From positions 1 to 60,298 of the forward strand of contig DVFZ01000046.1 in the NCBI GenBank assembly GCA_018712945.1: 60,298 bases of DNA, read 5' to 3'. Position numbers and translations under genes: made by a program. Shown one piece after another: positions 26,714 to 35,211 of this stretch (position 1 is its first letter; each line of letters starts with the position of its first letter). Under the pieces are notes generated by a model. That model was not told where the DNA came from, searched no databases, and saw only the letters and a program-made list of their open reading frames with translations. The stretch is from Candidatus Pullichristensenella stercorigallinarum (GTDB taxonomy: Bacteria > Bacillota > Clostridia > Christensenellales > Aristaeellaceae).

Positions 26714-28183
26714 TTGAAACGCATGCTCGCGCTGGTTTTGGCGCTGGCGCTTTTGCCGCTTTTCCCCGCGCTGGGCGAGGAGACCTTGCCCGAACCGGAT
26801 GGCTCCACGCGCGAGATGCTGCTGGGCGAGGCCACCGCGGAATACTTTTACGAGGCCACGCTGTACTACACCGGCAGCGATGGCGTTTCCCTTTCGCAGG
26901 CCACGCGCACGCTGCTGGTGCAGACGGGCGAAACGCTGCTGGACGTGGTGCTTGAAGCGCTGCTGGATTCCTCGCTCAGCCCGGCGCAGGTTTCCGTGAT
27001 TCCCGGCGATACGCGCGTGATCTCCCGGGAAATCTCCGGTGGGTTGGTGACGGTAAACCTGTCCATTGAGGCGCGCAACGTGCAAAGCGACCAGGAGCTT
27101 TTGCTTATATACCTGGCCATTTCCGGAACGCTGCTGGAAATGGAGGGCGTTGAAGGCGTGAGCGTGCTCATCAATGACCGCGAGGAAGGCGTCCTCGGCC
27201 TTCCCGGCGGCGTATTTTCCGCCATTGAAGGGGATGTGGCGGCGGCGTGGGCGCAGATGCAGGCCGAGGCCGACCGCTATTTGGGCAATGCCCAGGGAAG
27301 CGCCACCCGTGTCGCCGCGCTCTATTTCCCCTCGGCGGATGGGCGTTGGCTGGTGCCGGAAACGCGGGAAATCTCCTTTACAGAAGATACGATTGCCGAC
27401 GAGCTGCTGTCGCAGCTCTGCGCTGGGCCGCAAGTGCTCGAATGCGGCCTCTCCATTGCCCCGACGGGCACGCTACTGGCGGGCGAACCGGTGCTGGCCG
27501 TCACCAGTGCGGGCGAGCGCGTGCTGGAGCTGAATCTCGATGGCGCCGCGCTCGCGGCTGCGGAAAGCGCCGGCGTGCAGCGTTGGCAGGTTTGCGGCGC
27601 GCTGACGCTGACGCTGTGCTCGTTTTTGACAGAGTTGGACGCCGTGCGCCTGAGCGTGGATGGCGAATCCATCACCCAGGCGCAGCGGGAAGGGACGACA
27701 TTCTCTTTCGAGGAAGACGGCATGCGCCGGCGCGATTTCAGCGGCTTTATTGGCAGCGCGGCATCGCTCTACCTTGCCAACGAGGATGGCGAACTGATCC
27801 TGCGCGAAACCGCCCTGTCCCAAGGCGAGGCGCTTTCGGCCCGGGCGTTGCTCTCAGTGCTTATGTCCGAGGAGATGGCCGCGTCTCTGGGTGGCGTATC
27901 GCCCGTGCCCGCGCTGATCGACGAAACGGATATACTGGGCGTGCGCGTGCGCGACGGCGTCGCCACTGTCAACCTTTCGGCGCGCTTTTACAGCGCCTGC
28001 CAGGAGCTGGACGAGGCGCGGGAACGCACGGCCGTGTATGCCATCGTCAATACGCTGTGCGGCTTGTCGGGTGTGGAAGGCGTGCGTTTTCTCATCGAGG
28101 GTGAAAGTGTGGAAACGCTCTCGGAGTATATCTACATGCGCACTGTGCTTTTGCCCAACCCCGGCGCAGTGGTTACAGAGTGA
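26714..28183 (+). CDS. secreted protein with repeated GerMN domains
   Basis: This 489-residue exported protein has a signal peptide (1-21). At least two GerMN-type modules are visible (about 45-150 and 345-470), and a third degenerate one is likely between them. They carry VTVNLS-type strands (LVTVNLSIEA, VATVNLSARF) and LSGVEGVRFLI-type ends. GerMN domains occur in the germination protein GerM and in actinobacterial LpqB. The start is TTG at 26714 after AGGTGAT. Its position directly after a response regulator and kinase resembles mtrA-mtrB-lpqB, where LpqB tunes the kinase. Confidence 0.82.
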   Translation: MKRMLALVLALALLPLFPALGEETLPEPDGSTREMLLGEATAEYFYEATLYYTGSDGVSLSQATRTLLVQTGETLLDVVLEALLDSSLSPAQVSVIPGDTRVISREISGGLVTVNLSIEARNVQSDQELLLIYLAISGTLLEMEGVEGVSVLINDREEGVLGLPGGVFSAIEGDVAAAWAQMQAEADRYLGNAQGSATRVAALYFPSADGRWLVPETREISFTEDTIADELLSQLCAGPQVLECGLSIAPTGTLLAGEPVLAVTSAGERVLELNLDGAALAAAESAGVQRWQVCGALTLTLCSFLTELDAVRLSVDGESITQAQREGTTFSFEEDGMRRRDFSGFIGSAASLYLANEDGELILRETALSQGEALSARALLSVLMSEEMAASLGGVSPVPALIDETDILGVRVRDGVATVNLSARFYSACQELDEARERTAVYAIVNTLCGLSGVEGVRFLIEGESVETLSEYIYMRTVLLPNPGAVVTE

Positions 28184-29900
28184 TTTCCGCGTGGCGGCCG
28201 CGCATCCAGGCGTTGACCTGCCACAGATAGGCCAGCATTTGCGGCCCGGCCATCAGCTGCCCAAACCAGGGGGTGTCGGTGGGGGAAAGCTCGGAGGCCG
28301 CCAGTTTTTCCAAGGCCCGCACGTCTAGCAACTGGACGAGCGGGTTTGTTTTTTCCGCCAGCATGCGCTGGGTCATGCCGGAAACGATGCGCGCGTATTC
28401 GGGGTTGCAGGTCTTGGGGTAGGGGCTTTTCTTGCGGTAGCGCAGGCTTTCGGGCAAAAGCGGGCCAACCGCTTCGCGCAAAAGCCCCTTCTCGCGGCCG
28501 CCAAGGAACTTCATTTCCCATGGGACGTTGTAGACATACTGCACCAGGCGCTCGTCGGAAAACGGCGTCAGCACCTCCAGATGGCAATGCTCGCACATGG
28601 CGACGGCGCGCTCCTGCAAGTTTGTCATGAAAAACTCGAAGCACATGTGCTGCATGGTGCGAAGGCAGCGATCCTGCGCGCTTTCGCCGGCAAGGTGCTC
28701 CACGCGCCCTACGGCGCCGGCAAGCGCCTCGCGCACATATTCGCGGATCTTCAGCTTGTCGCGTACGCGCCGCTTGAGCACGCCCGCGCGCAGTTCCAGC
28801 GACCCTGACCATGGAAACGCCTCCGCGTTCAGGCTGCGCGCGTCGCGGAACCAGGGATAGCCGCCAAAAACCTCGTCGCCGCATTCGCCAGAAAGTACGA
28901 ACCGCGCCTGCGGCGCGATGGCACGGGCAAAGAGCAAGAGGGAGCTGTCTACATCAGCCATGCCCGGGAACCCGCGCGCGTCCACCGCTTCCTCCAGCGC
29001 CTGCGCCAGCGCCGTCTGCGTAAGCTCTACCGTTTGGTGCTCGCAGCCGATGCGCTCCACGGCCAGCTTGATATACGGCGCGTCCCGCTCGGGTTGGAAG
29101 GATGTGCCGCGGAAGTGTTGGGCGTTGCCCTCGTAGTCTACGGAAAAAGTACATACGCGGTCCATGCGCTGGCGCAAAAGCGCCGTCAGCGCCGTGGAGT
29201 CGATGCCGCCGGAGAGCATGGCGGCCGGGCGCAGGGGGACGATGTCGTCCACCGCGCGTTCCAGCATTTCCCGCACGGCGCGCACGGTCGCCTCCGCGTC
29301 CTCGCCGTGCTCCGCCGCTTCCAGGCAGAAATAACGGCGGATGCGCAAGTCCTCCCCCTGTGCGATCAGCGCGCAGCCCGGCTCCAATGCGTACAGATCG
29401 CGCCAGGGCGTCCGGCCCGGCGTGCGTGCCGGGCCAAGGGCAAACAGTTCCCGCAGCCCGCCCGCGTCAATCACCGGCCTCGCCGCGCCCGCCTCCAGCA
29501 ACAGGTCGGGATGATCCGCAAAGGCCACGCAACCTGCTTCCGCTGTGTAAAACAGGCGCTTTTCGCCCATACGGTCGCGCGCGAGGATCAGCTTGTCCCG
29601 GTCGCGGTCGATGATTGCCGTCAATACCGGACCCTCTATGTGCTCATAATAACCATTGCCCCAGCGCCCGTAGGCGGCCAGCACGATGCGCGCCAGCGAG
29701 CGCTCCTCGCGCATCAGCCCCAATTCCCCGGCCAGTGCCGCGGCGTTGCGCATGCGCCCTTGCGCACAGGCAAGTACGCCCTCCTGTGTGGCCGTGTCGC
29801 GTGCGGCCAGCGCGTGCGCGCCCTTTTCAGTGTATGGCGCGTCGCACAGGCCGCGCGCTTCCATATGCGCCCGCTTGTGGAAAATGCCCAAAAGTTCCAT
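28173..29900 (-). CDS. asparagine-synthase-like protein lacking the glutaminase cysteine
   Basis: This 575-residue protein has the two-domain layout of AsnB. The N-terminal half follows the class II glutamine amidotransferase fold (ILARDRMGEKRLFYT), but the chain begins MELLGIF. The Cys normally at position 2, the glutaminase nucleophile, is absent. The C-terminal synthetase domain is complete, with SGGIDSTAL as the ATP pyrophosphatase loop and LSGECGDEVFGGYPWF. It would have to use ammonia, or it modifies another carboxylate. The ATG at 29900 follows AGGGGGAA. It converges on and overlaps the GerMN gene by 11 nt. Confidence 0.87.
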   Translation of the reverse strand: MELLGIFHKRAHMEARGLCDAPYTEKGAHALAARDTATQEGVLACAQGRMRNAAALAGELGLMREERSLARIVLAAYGRWGNGYYEHIEGPVLTAIIDRDRDKLILARDRMGEKRLFYTAEAGCVAFADHPDLLLEAGAARPVIDAGGLRELFALGPARTPGRTPWRDLYALEPGCALIAQGEDLRIRRYFCLEAAEHGEDAEATVRAVREMLERAVDDIVPLRPAAMLSGGIDSTALTALLRQRMDRVCTFSVDYEGNAQHFRGTSFQPERDAPYIKLAVERIGCEHQTVELTQTALAQALEEAVDARGFPGMADVDSSLLLFARAIAPQARFVLSGECGDEVFGGYPWFRDARSLNAEAFPWSGSLELRAGVLKRRVRDKLKIREYVREALAGAVGRVEHLAGESAQDRCLRTMQHMCFEFFMTNLQERAVAMCEHCHLEVLTPFSDERLVQYVYNVPWEMKFLGGREKGLLREAVGPLLPESLRYRKKSPYPKTCNPEYARIVSGMTQRMLAEKTNPLVQLLDVRALEKLAASELSPTDTPWFGQLMAGPQMLAYLWQVNAWMRGRHAEITL

Positions 29901-29973
29901 ATCCGTTCCCCCTTTGGCCGTTTCGTTTCCGGAATTGCTCCCTGTCATCCTATGAAATGCCGGGAAACGGAAT

Positions 29974-30000
29974 GCGGGCCGCGTTCGCAACGCGGCCCGC
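29974..30000 (-). terminator. GC-rich stem-loop after the MATE gene
   Basis: A 12-bp perfect stem (29974-29985 with 29989-30000) has a CGC loop. No strong T-run follows on the minus strand, so it is a weak terminator or an mRNA-stabilising stem. Confidence 0.55.
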
Positions 30001-30010
30001 AGGTATTGCG

Positions 30011-31363
30011 CTATTGTACGCGGCTGGGCAGGGAATACAACTGCTTTTTCCGAGCCTGATAATAAATCAGCCCCACCGCGTCGGCCAGAATCCAGCCGAT
30101 GGGCACCGACCACCAGATGCCCGTCACGCCCAGCGCGGGAAGCGCGGAAAGGGCATAGGCCAGCGCCACGCGCGTGCCCAGGGAGATCACTGTCAACACC
30201 ACAGACATGCCCGGCCGCCCCAAGGCTCGATAGAGGCCGTAGAGCAAGAACAAACAGCCGATGCCGCAGTAAAACGAGCCTTCAATGCGCAGATAGCGCA
30301 CGCCTTCAGCGATGATGGCCGTTTCGCTCGCGTCGATGAACAGCGCCATCAACGGCCCGCCCAGCAGCCATACGCCCGCGGTGATGAACAGGCAAAACAG
30401 GATTGCCGCCTTTACCGCGCCGCGCAGCCCGGCGCGCATGCGCTCCTCTTCGCCCGCGCCGTAGTGTTGGGCGATGAATGTGGAAAAGGCGTTGCCGAAG
30501 TCCTGCACGGGCATGTAGGCGAAGGCGTCGATTTTTACCGCCGCCGCGAACGCAGCCGTCACTGTGGTGCCAAAACTGTTCACCAGCCCCTGCACCATGA
30601 GGATGCCGAAATTCATGATAGATTGCTGGATGCAGGTCAGCGCTGAAAAGCCGGCGATTTCCTTCATGCGCGAAAGGCGCAGGCGCGCGCGTTCACCCTT
30701 GACCCGTAGGCCGGGGAACTTTTTTAACGTATAGAGCAGGATGCCCACGCCGGAGACGTATTGCGAGATCACCGTGGCCTCCGCAGCCCCAGCCACGCCG
30801 CGTTCAAACCCGAGCACAAACCACAGATCCAGCCCGATATTCATCACGGCCGATACCGCCAGAAACGCCAGGGGCGTCTTTGAATTGCCCACCGAGCGCA
30901 GCATGGCGGCAAAGTAATTGTATAAAAAGATCGCTGGCAAACCAGTGAAGATGACCAAAAGGTATTCCCGCAGCAGCGTGCGCACTTCGCCTGTCACGCG
31001 CAAGAAGTTGAGAATCTGCTCTGTAAAGGCGAATACAAGTACGTTCAGCGCCACCGTTACCGCCGCCAGCAACACAAAAGAGGCATAGATGCTCTCCCGC
31101 AGCCTTACCTGATCTTTCTGCCCGAAGCAGATGGAAAACACCGTGCCGCTGCCCAGGGAAAGCCCGAGCAGGATCGCGGTTAAAAAGTTCATTAGCGTGA
31201 ACGCTGAACCCACCGCCGCCAGTGCATCCGCTCCCAGGAAGCGCCCCACAATCAGCGTGTCCGCCACATTGTAGCACTGTTGCAGAAGATTTCCCAAGAT
31301 CATCGGCACGGCAAAACACAGCATCGTGCGCATTACCGGCCCACGCGTCAAATCCCTATCCAT
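30011..31363 (-). CDS. MATE-family multidrug/metabolite exporter
   Basis: This 450-residue, about 12-span membrane protein belongs to the MATE family of sodium- or proton-driven exporters. The N-terminal MLCFAVPMILGNLLQQCYNVADTL is the typical first helix, and the second half repeats the pattern (GFSALTCIQQSIMNFG). The start at 31363 (MDRDLTRGP) is typical of bacterial MATE proteins, although the ribosome site is weak. A perfect promoter and a direct-repeat operator lie upstream, next to a divergent Lrp-family regulator. Confidence 0.9.
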   Translation of the reverse strand: MDRDLTRGPVMRTMLCFAVPMILGNLLQQCYNVADTLIVGRFLGADALAAVGSAFTLMNFLTAILLGLSLGSGTVFSICFGQKDQVRLRESIYASFVLLAAVTVALNVLVFAFTEQILNFLRVTGEVRTLLREYLLVIFTGLPAIFLYNYFAAMLRSVGNSKTPLAFLAVSAVMNIGLDLWFVLGFERGVAGAAEATVISQYVSGVGILLYTLKKFPGLRVKGERARLRLSRMKEIAGFSALTCIQQSIMNFGILMVQGLVNSFGTTVTAAFAAAVKIDAFAYMPVQDFGNAFSTFIAQHYGAGEEERMRAGLRGAVKAAILFCLFITAGVWLLGGPLMALFIDASETAIIAEGVRYLRIEGSFYCGIGCLFLLYGLYRALGRPGMSVVLTVISLGTRVALAYALSALPALGVTGIWWSVPIGWILADAVGLIYYQARKKQLYSLPSRVQ

Positions 31364-31380
31364 CACCCGTCCAGCTTTCT

Positions 31381-31410
31381 TTTCGTAATTTTGAAATGAC
31401 GTTTCGTAAT
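31381..31410 (-). promoter_or_regulatory. direct-repeat operator in the MATE leader
   Basis: Two copies of ATTACGAAA (minus strand), at 31381-31389 and 31402-31410, start 21 bp apart, which is two helical turns. They lie just downstream of the promoter, where a bound protein would block transcription. Confidence 0.55.
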
Positions 31411-31412
31411 GT

Positions 31413-31441
31413 ATTATAGCAATATATGCTTTATCTGTCAA
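31413..31441 (-). promoter_or_regulatory. promoter of the MATE exporter gene
   Basis: On the minus strand, TTGACA (31441-31436), a 17-nt spacer and TATAAT (31418-31413) match the consensus perfectly. Confidence 0.9.
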
Positions 31442-31448
31442 ATTTAAT

Positions 31449-31477
31449 TTGCATTATGTTTGCAATCAGGCTATAAT
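31449..31477 (+). promoter_or_regulatory. promoter of the Lrp-family regulator
   Basis: TTGCAT (31449-31454) and TATAAT (31472-31477) have a 17-nt spacer. The start codon is only 20 nt downstream, so the 5' leader is very short and barely includes the ribosome site. It lies back-to-back with the MATE promoter. Confidence 0.78.
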
Positions 31478-31497
31478 GGATGGGGGAGGGATGCCGC

Positions 31498-31956
31498 ATG
31501 TTTCTGGAAGGGCTGGACGCGCTCGACCAGCAAATCGTCCACTTGCTGATTAAAAACGCCCGCATGTCCTATTCGGATATCGGCCAGCAGGTGGGCTTAT
31601 CGCGCGTGGCCGTGAAAATGCGCGTGCAGGCGCTGGAAAAGCGCGGCGTGATCGAGGAATACACCACCATCATCAATCCGCAGAAGATCAGCGGCGCGGT
31701 TTCCTGTTATTTCGAAATTGAAACGGCCCCGCAATCGTTGCCGGAGGTAACGGAGATCCTCGGCCGCTGCGATACCATCACGCAGATTTACCGCGTTACC
31801 GGCAAAAACAAGTTGCATGTACACGCGGTGGCGGCCAGCGCTGAGGAAATGGAGGCGCTCATCCGCGATGTGATTGACCCCCTGCCCGGCGTGGAGGATA
31901 TATCCTGCAACATTATTCTTTCCCGCATCAAGGATATCAAGGGTCTGCGCCTGTAA
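31498..31956 (+). CDS. Lrp/AsnC-family transcriptional regulator
   Basis: This is a 152-residue regulator. An N-terminal winged helix (LDALDQQIVHLLIKNARMSYSDIG, then QQVGLSRVAVKMRVQALEKRGVI) is followed by a C-terminal RAM ligand-binding domain (about 65-145). The ATG at 31498 is chosen because GGGAGGG lies 7 nt upstream; the in-frame ATG at 31480 would overlap that site. It is divergent from the MATE exporter and probably controls it and itself in response to an amino acid or similar effector. Confidence 0.9.
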   Translation: MFLEGLDALDQQIVHLLIKNARMSYSDIGQQVGLSRVAVKMRVQALEKRGVIEEYTTIINPQKISGAVSCYFEIETAPQSLPEVTEILGRCDTITQIYRVTGKNKLHVHAVAASAEEMEALIRDVIDPLPGVEDISCNIILSRIKDIKGLRL

Positions 31957-31971
31957 GCAGCGGGAAAAGCG

Positions 31972-32014
31972 GCAAAAAGCCGCCTTTGCGCGCGACGCAA
32001 GGGCGGCTTTTTGC
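31972..32014. terminator. bidirectional intrinsic terminator
   Basis: A long stem (31972-31990 with 31996-32014, one mismatch) around a CGCGA loop has A-runs on one side and T-runs on the other. It serves the Lrp gene and the convergent glycosyltransferase gene. Confidence 0.88.
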
Positions 32015-32024
32015 ATACAGACAG

Positions 32025-33140
32025 TCAGGCGCCGGTATCGGCCATTACGGCGCGGCAAATGCGTTCCGCCGCGTCGGGGAAGATATTTTCCCGCTGGCTT
32101 TGCGCCATGTGGGCGAGCGCTGGCGCGTCGTCCAGCAGGGCCACGGCACGTTCAGCCAACGCCTGCGGCGTTTTTGCGGAAATGGACATGCCCAGTTCGC
32201 CGAAAAAGCGCATGTTTTCCGTTTCACAGCCGGGAATCGGCTGTGTATGCGCCAGCGGCACGCCCTTTACTGCCGCTTCCGTGGTGGTCAGCCCGCCCGG
32301 CTTGGTAAAGAGCATGTCGCAGGCGTCCATATAGAGGTCGACATGATCGGTATAATCTTCCACGCGCACGCGCCCTTCGATGGCGTAACGGTCGCGCAAG
32401 GCACGCTTGAGGCGGTCGTTGGCGCCGCCGAGCACCACGATGCGGTCGGTGGTGTACAGCCGCTCCAGCAGCGCGTCCACCAGCGCTCCCACGTGTCCGA
32501 ACCCCATGCTGCCCGTCATGACCAGCAGCATGCGGCCTTCTTCCTTGAGGCCGAGCATTTCCCGCGCCACAGCTTTGGCGGTGTGGCGGGCATAGCGGCC
32601 GGCAGTGGGGATACCTGTCACCAACACGCGCTCGCGGGGGATGCCACGCGCTTCAAACACGGGGATCAGGCGCTCGTGGGGGATGAAAAAGCGGTCCATT
32701 TCCGTTTCCTCAAAAAACGGGCAGCAAACATAGTCTGTGGACACAGCGTAGGCGCGGGCGCGCAGCCCGCCGTGGCGGCGCAGATAGGTGATACACTCGG
32801 CGGGGAACAGGTGCGGCATGACGATGGCGTCCACATCCGTATCCTCAATATACTCGCGCAGGGCGCGGGCGTAGGCGATGTTGCCGTAATACACAGGCGA
32901 CTTGCGCCGAGCCGAACTGATCGCGCCCCCGGCGCGATAGGCCAGACCAAACACCTTCGGCGCTACCGTTACCGTGCGCACATAGGCCCCGCACACCAGT
33001 TTGGAGGCCCGCTCCGAGGCAAACAGCAGGGCGTCGCGCATTTCACAATCCACGCCCAATTCCTGGAATTTTTCCAACAATGCCTGCCCGGCGGCGTTGT
33101 GGCCGCCACCGGTATTGCAGGAAAGGATCAGTGCGCGCAT
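32025..33140 (-). CDS. MGDG-synthase/UgtP-type diacylglycerol glycosyltransferase
   Basis: This 371-residue GT28-type enzyme transfers a sugar from a nucleotide donor to diacylglycerol at the membrane, making glycolipids that can anchor lipoteichoic acid. The N-terminal SCNTGGGHNAAGQAL is the family hallmark. The C-terminal donor-binding region has VMTGSMGFGHVG, VVLGGANDRLKR and FTKPGGLTTTEA. The ATG at 33140 is used; the TTG at 33149 sits directly on the ribosome site. Substrate details cannot be fixed from sequence. Confidence 0.87.
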   Translation of the reverse strand: MRALILSCNTGGGHNAAGQALLEKFQELGVDCEMRDALLFASERASKLVCGAYVRTVTVAPKVFGLAYRAGGAISSARRKSPVYYGNIAYARALREYIEDTDVDAIVMPHLFPAECITYLRRHGGLRARAYAVSTDYVCCPFFEETEMDRFFIPHERLIPVFEARGIPRERVLVTGIPTAGRYARHTAKAVAREMLGLKEEGRMLLVMTGSMGFGHVGALVDALLERLYTTDRIVVLGGANDRLKRALRDRYAIEGRVRVEDYTDHVDLYMDACDMLFTKPGGLTTTEAAVKGVPLAHTQPIPGCETENMRFFGELGMSISAKTPQALAERAVALLDDAPALAHMAQSQRENIFPDAAERICRAVMADTGA

Positions 33141-33160
33141 GAGTCCCAACCCCCTTTGGT

Positions 33161-33574
33161 TCAGTGCAAGTTTAGTCTATGAATGAGGGCTCGCGCGCCC
33201 TCCTCCAGCACATGGGCGGTTCGCTCATAGGCGTCCATGCCCTGTCCGAAGGGATCGGGCACATCTTCATCGCCGAGGAAAAGCTCCACCCGTGCGGCAG
33301 GGCACAGGGAGCGCAGGGCGCGCACATGGGCGCGCGTCATGCCCACCAACAGCGCGCCCTCAGCCATTTCCGGGCAAAAGCGCCGGGCACGATGGGCCGA
33401 GATATCCAGCCCCATTTCATCCATGGCCAGCAGCGCATGGCGGCTGGCCGGCATACCATCTTCAGCATACAGCCCGGCCGAGGATACGTCCGCTCCCGGC
33501 AAAAGCCTTTGCAGAATTGCCGCCGCCATCGGGCTGCGGCAGGTGTTTCCCGTACAAATGCAAATGATCTTCAA
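33161..33574 (-). CDS. low-molecular-weight protein phosphatase, arginine phosphatase type (YwlE-like)
   Basis: This 137-residue phosphatase has the P-loop CTGNTCRS (nucleophile Cys7, Arg13) and general acid Asp107 in DPF. Thr11 in the loop, in place of the Ile of tyrosine phosphatases, is the mark of protein-arginine phosphatases such as YwlE that reverse McsB phosphorylation. No mcsB is in the window. It lies 20 nt upstream of the glycosyltransferase on the same strand and is probably co-transcribed with it. Confidence 0.85.
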   Translation of the reverse strand: MKIICICTGNTCRSPMAAAILQRLLPGADVSSAGLYAEDGMPASRHALLAMDEMGLDISAHRARRFCPEMAEGALLVGMTRAHVRALRSLCPAARVELFLGDEDVPDPFGQGMDAYERTAHVLEEGARALIHRLNLH

Positions 33575-33649
33575 GCGCTTTCCTCTTTCCGGCGCGGCGC
33601 GCCTTTGTCAACAGCATAGCATGGATCGCCCTGAGCGTCAAGTGGACAA

Positions 33650-33683
33650 AAAATCGCTTCCAGCTTTTGCAGGAAGCGATTTT
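33650..33683 (-). terminator. intrinsic terminator of the aspartokinase gene
   Basis: A 12-bp stem (33650-33661 with 33672-33683) has a 10-nt loop, and on the minus strand it runs into TTTTTT. Confidence 0.9.
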
Positions 33684-33689
33684 GCGCGT

Positions 33690-35039
33690 TTACTGGGCGT
33701 TTTCTTTCTTTTCAGCATCGCCGCGCACAAAGGCGTCGTAAATGGCGCGCACGGCGGCTTCAAATTCCTCGCCGTCCACGCCGACGATGATGTTCAGCTC
33801 GCTGGAACCCTGGTCGATCATGCGCACGTTCACGCCGGCGCGGTAGAGCGATGTAAACAGCTTTGCCGCCGTGCCGCGCGTGCGCACCATGCCCTGGCCC
33901 ACGGTGGCAATCAGCGCCAGGCCGGAGGAAATTTCGATGTGGTCGGGCTGACAAAGTTCATTGATGCGGTTGATGAGCTTGTCGCGGTAGCGGTTCAGCT
34001 CCACGTCGGAAACGACCACGCACATGGTGTCGATGCCGGTGGGCAGGTGTTCAAAGGAGATGCCGAATTCCTCCACCGCCTGTAACACGCGGCGGCCAAA
34101 GCCCAGCTCGGCATTCATCATCGCCTTTTCAATGGAAATCAGCGAAAAGTTTTTGTGCCCGGCGATACCGGTGATGGGGTAGCGGTAGTTGACGTCCGCG
34201 GCCTTGTCCACAATCATGGTACCGGGGTGGGCGGGGTCGTTGGTGTTGCGTATGTTGGTGGGGATGCCAGCCTTGTGCACGGGGAAGATGGCGTCCTCGT
34301 GCAGAACCGTCGCGCCCATGTAGGAAAGCTCGCGCAACTCGCGGTAAGTGAGGCGCTCGATGCCGGCGGGGTCTTTGACGATGCGCGGGTCGGCCATCAG
34401 AAAGCCGGAAACATCCGTCCAGTTTTCATACAGCTCCGCCTGCGCCGCGCGCGCCACCACCGCGCCAGAGATATCGCTGCCGCCGCGCGAAAAGGTGCGC
34501 ACGCTGCCGTCCGGGAAGGCCCCGTAAAAGCCGGGGATGACGGCGTGGTTGTGCTTTTTCAGTTCTTCGGAAAGCACGCGGTTGGTCCATTCCGCGGCAA
34601 ACGCGCCCTGCTTGTCAAAGCGCACCACGCCGGCTGCGTCGATAAAATCCCAGCCCAGGTAATTTGCCAGCAGCACGCCGTTTAAGTATTCGCCGCGGCT
34701 GGCGGCAAAATCAGGCGTGCGCACGCGCTCGATTTCCGCGCGGGTATTGTCAAGCAGCGCCTCCAAATCCAGCGAAAGCCCCAACGCGCGGGCAATTTCA
34801 CCGTAGCGCGCGGCAATTTTGGCAAATTCTTCGGCGCAGCTTTCGCCCTGTTCCACCTTGCGGTAGCAGCGATAGAGCAGGTCGGTCACCTTGTCGTCGC
34901 CGTCAAAGCGCCGCCCCGGGGCGCTGGGCACCACAAAACGCCTTTTCCCGTTGGCAAGGAGTATGTTTTTTGCCTTTTGAAAGCCGCCCGCATCTGCAAG
35001 CGACGAACCGCCAAATTTGCATACGATGGTCGCATCCAT
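33690..35039 (-). CDS. aspartate kinase
   Basis: This 449-residue enzyme makes aspartyl phosphate, the first step toward lysine, threonine and methionine. The N-terminal KFGGSSLADAG binds ATP. SRGEYLNGVLLA, FSRGGSDISGAVVA and TDVSGFLMADPRIVKD are catalytic-domain motifs. Two C-terminal ACT domains (about 300-440; KNFSLISIEKAMMN and VRMIDQGSSELNIIVGV) give allosteric feedback. It is transcribed alone from a strong promoter with a short leader; no lysine riboswitch is seen. The inhibiting amino acid cannot be told. Confidence 0.95.
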   Translation of the reverse strand: MDATIVCKFGGSSLADAGGFQKAKNILLANGKRRFVVPSAPGRRFDGDDKVTDLLYRCYRKVEQGESCAEEFAKIAARYGEIARALGLSLDLEALLDNTRAEIERVRTPDFAASRGEYLNGVLLANYLGWDFIDAAGVVRFDKQGAFAAEWTNRVLSEELKKHNHAVIPGFYGAFPDGSVRTFSRGGSDISGAVVARAAQAELYENWTDVSGFLMADPRIVKDPAGIERLTYRELRELSYMGATVLHEDAIFPVHKAGIPTNIRNTNDPAHPGTMIVDKAADVNYRYPITGIAGHKNFSLISIEKAMMNAELGFGRRVLQAVEEFGISFEHLPTGIDTMCVVVSDVELNRYRDKLINRINELCQPDHIEISSGLALIATVGQGMVRTRGTAAKLFTSLYRAGVNVRMIDQGSSELNIIVGVDGEEFEAAVRAIYDAFVRGDAEKKENAQ

Positions 35040-35073
35040 GCTCGTCGTCCTCCAACTTTGTTCCTAGTCTACT

Positions 35074-35102
35074 ATTATAATGGCGGGCGTGGCCAGCGTC
35101 AA
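35074..35102 (-). promoter_or_regulatory. promoter of the aspartokinase gene
   Basis: On the minus strand, TTGACG (35102-35097), a 17-nt spacer and TATAAT (35079-35074) lie about 35 nt before the start codon. Confidence 0.85.
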
Positions 35103-35160
35103 GAAAACACAGGTTAAACGTCTACGGCGGACAGTTGTTTTTCTGTAAAAGACAAAACGG

Positions 35161-35189
35161 TAGACAAAAGCGCATTTGCGTGCTATGAT
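35161..35189 (+). promoter_or_regulatory. promoter of the CorA-like gene
   Basis: TAGACA (35161-35166) and TATGAT (35184-35189) have a 17-nt spacer, about 22 nt before the start codon. Confidence 0.65.
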
Positions 35190-35211
35190 AGGGGCGCAAG
35201 GAGGGAGAGGC

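Noticed and set aside
25739-27433. 564-codon open frame on the minus strand
   Set aside because: It is opposite the PhoR-like kinase and the GerMN gene and has an Arg/His/Gln-rich composition.
35040-35110. Lysine riboswitch before aspartokinase
   Set aside because: The promoter lies only about 35 nt before the start codon, so there is no room for a riboswitch and no L-box motif is visible.
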